A stretch of 64,000 bases of DNA from Leptotrichia massiliensis (GTDB taxonomy: Bacteria; Fusobacteriota; Fusobacteriia; Fusobacteriales; Leptotrichiaceae): contig NZ_FNVZ01000005.1 in assembly GCF_900104625.1 (NCBI RefSeq), positions 744,001 to 808,000 on the forward strand, in the 5' to 3' direction. Below, one piece after another: positions 63,382 to 64,000 of this stretch; positions within the stretch are counted from its first letter, which is position 1; the number at the start of each line of letters is the position of its first letter. The position numbers and the translations under genes were made by a program. The notes below the pieces were generated by a model. It ran no database searches, was not told the origin of the DNA, and saw only the letters and a program-made list of their open reading frames with translations.

Positions 63382-64000
63382 TTAAAAATAATTTTTCTTC
63401 ATTTTTACAATTTTTTCAAACAAAATTTTCTTTATTCTCTCTGGCTCTTCTATCTTCAAATGTTCTCCAAAAGATAGAAGATAGCCGTAAATCCATTCAT
63501 TTTCAGGATATTCCATTATAATTTCAAAATCGCCATTTTCCATTTTGTTTATATTCTCTTCAGAAAATTCATCATAGACACGGTATGCTTGTGATTTATC
63601 TATTTTGACTATGATTTTTGTATTTTCTACCGTATTTTTCTTGTTATTTATTTCAAAGTCTTTGATTGTTTTTTCAAAATATTCGTTTGTTAAAGTCAGA
63701 TTTTTAATTCTTGTTATTTTAAATTGACGGATATCATTTTTTTTGTGGCAATAGGCAAACAAGTACCATGCTTTTTCTTTAAACCATAAATTTAAAGGGT
63801 CTGCTGTTCTTTCATAATGTTCGCCTTTTGTGTTAAAATAGTTAAATTTTACGGTTTGTTTAGTTAATATTGCCTCTTTAATTTTTTCAAATAAAGCACC
63901 ATCATCGCAATTATATCTTGAAAAGTCTATTTTTATCCAGTTGTCTGACTTTTTGTTAAAAATAGTGCTTAATTTTGAAAGAGTTTTATTGTTGTTAGGA
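63382..64000 (-). CDS. WYL-domain transcriptional regulator (5' part outside window)
   Basis: The frame is open to the window edge, so the N-terminal HTH is not seen. The visible 205 residues hold the WYL core (DPLNLWFKEKAWYLFAYCH) and the C-terminal WCX-like part (IVKIDKSQAYRVYDEF, ENEWIYGYLLSFGEHLKIEEP). Typical of YafY-type HTH regulators that sense ligands or single-stranded nucleic acid. It lies upstream of the GyrI/VOC/ClbS group and probably controls it. Confidence 0.87.
   Translation of the reverse strand, partial: PNNNKTLSKLSTIFNKKSDNWIKIDFSRYNCDDGALFEKIKEAILTKQTVKFNYFNTKGEHYERTADPLNLWFKEKAWYLFAYCHKKNDIRQFKITRIKNLTLTNEYFEKTIKDFEINNKKNTVENTKIIVKIDKSQAYRVYDEFSEENINKMENGDFEIIMEYPENEWIYGYLLSFGEHLKIEEPERIKKILFEKIVKMKKNYF

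Overview
The window is a low-GC, Gram-negative-type chromosome segment that I read as Fusobacteriota, most likely Leptotrichia. The inference rests on the very AT-rich coding, the mix of lipoproteins, lactose/cellobiose-type PTS and stand-alone biosynthetic operons, and the overall character of the proteins. No 16S or tRNA gene is present to confirm it.

Positions 1 to about 23,130 are the late region of a prophage, entered inside the large terminase gene. Head genes are lambda-like (GpA terminase, portal, ClpP-type protease with a nested scaffold, decoration protein, gpE capsid). The tail is a P2-type contractile machine (sheath, tube, frameshifted chaperone, tape measure, X, D, V, U, W, J, I, fibre), followed by lysis genes. 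Two accessory cassettes sit inside this operon. One is a small membrane-protein gene (9,861-10,158) on the opposite strand with its own promoter and terminator. The other (14,848-15,321) carries two tandem 34-35 residue hydrophobic, lysine-tailed peptides, a consensus promoter and a convergent antisense RNA, which together look like an undescribed type I toxin-antitoxin locus. No integrase, repressor or att site is visible.

Positions 23,330-34,000 hold an M48 protease lipoprotein, dusA, and a leftward trp operon (trpL leader with three Trp codons, attenuator, trpE, trpGD fusion, then an AAA/DUF4143 ATPase and a membrane protein as insertions, then trpC, trpF, trpB, trpA). Positions 34,000-39,900 form a divergent beta-glucoside PTS locus: celB and celA leftward, celC and a GH1 6-phospho-beta-glucosidase rightward. 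Between them lies a Rep_3-like winged-helix protein, and an identical 13-nt box stands exactly 19 nt upstream of the -35 element of both operons.

Positions 40,100-47,100 contain a Gfo/Idh/MocA oxidoreductase, a structured intergenic repeat, and pyrimidine genes pyrB, pyrI, pyrF, pyrC and pyrE interleaved with small membrane or secreted proteins. From 47,100 to 58,900 come a family of domain-shuffled envelope proteins, a SIMPL protein, efp, several membrane proteins, an EEP-family lipoprotein, a MATE transporter, a PLD-family lipoprotein and a TPR/Sel1 lipoprotein. A SAM-I riboswitch then controls metK. The right end holds a DJ-1/PfpI gene broken by one stop codon and a leftward group of small-molecule-binding proteins (ClbS/DfsB, two GyrI-like, VOC) downstream of a WYL-domain regulator that runs off the window.
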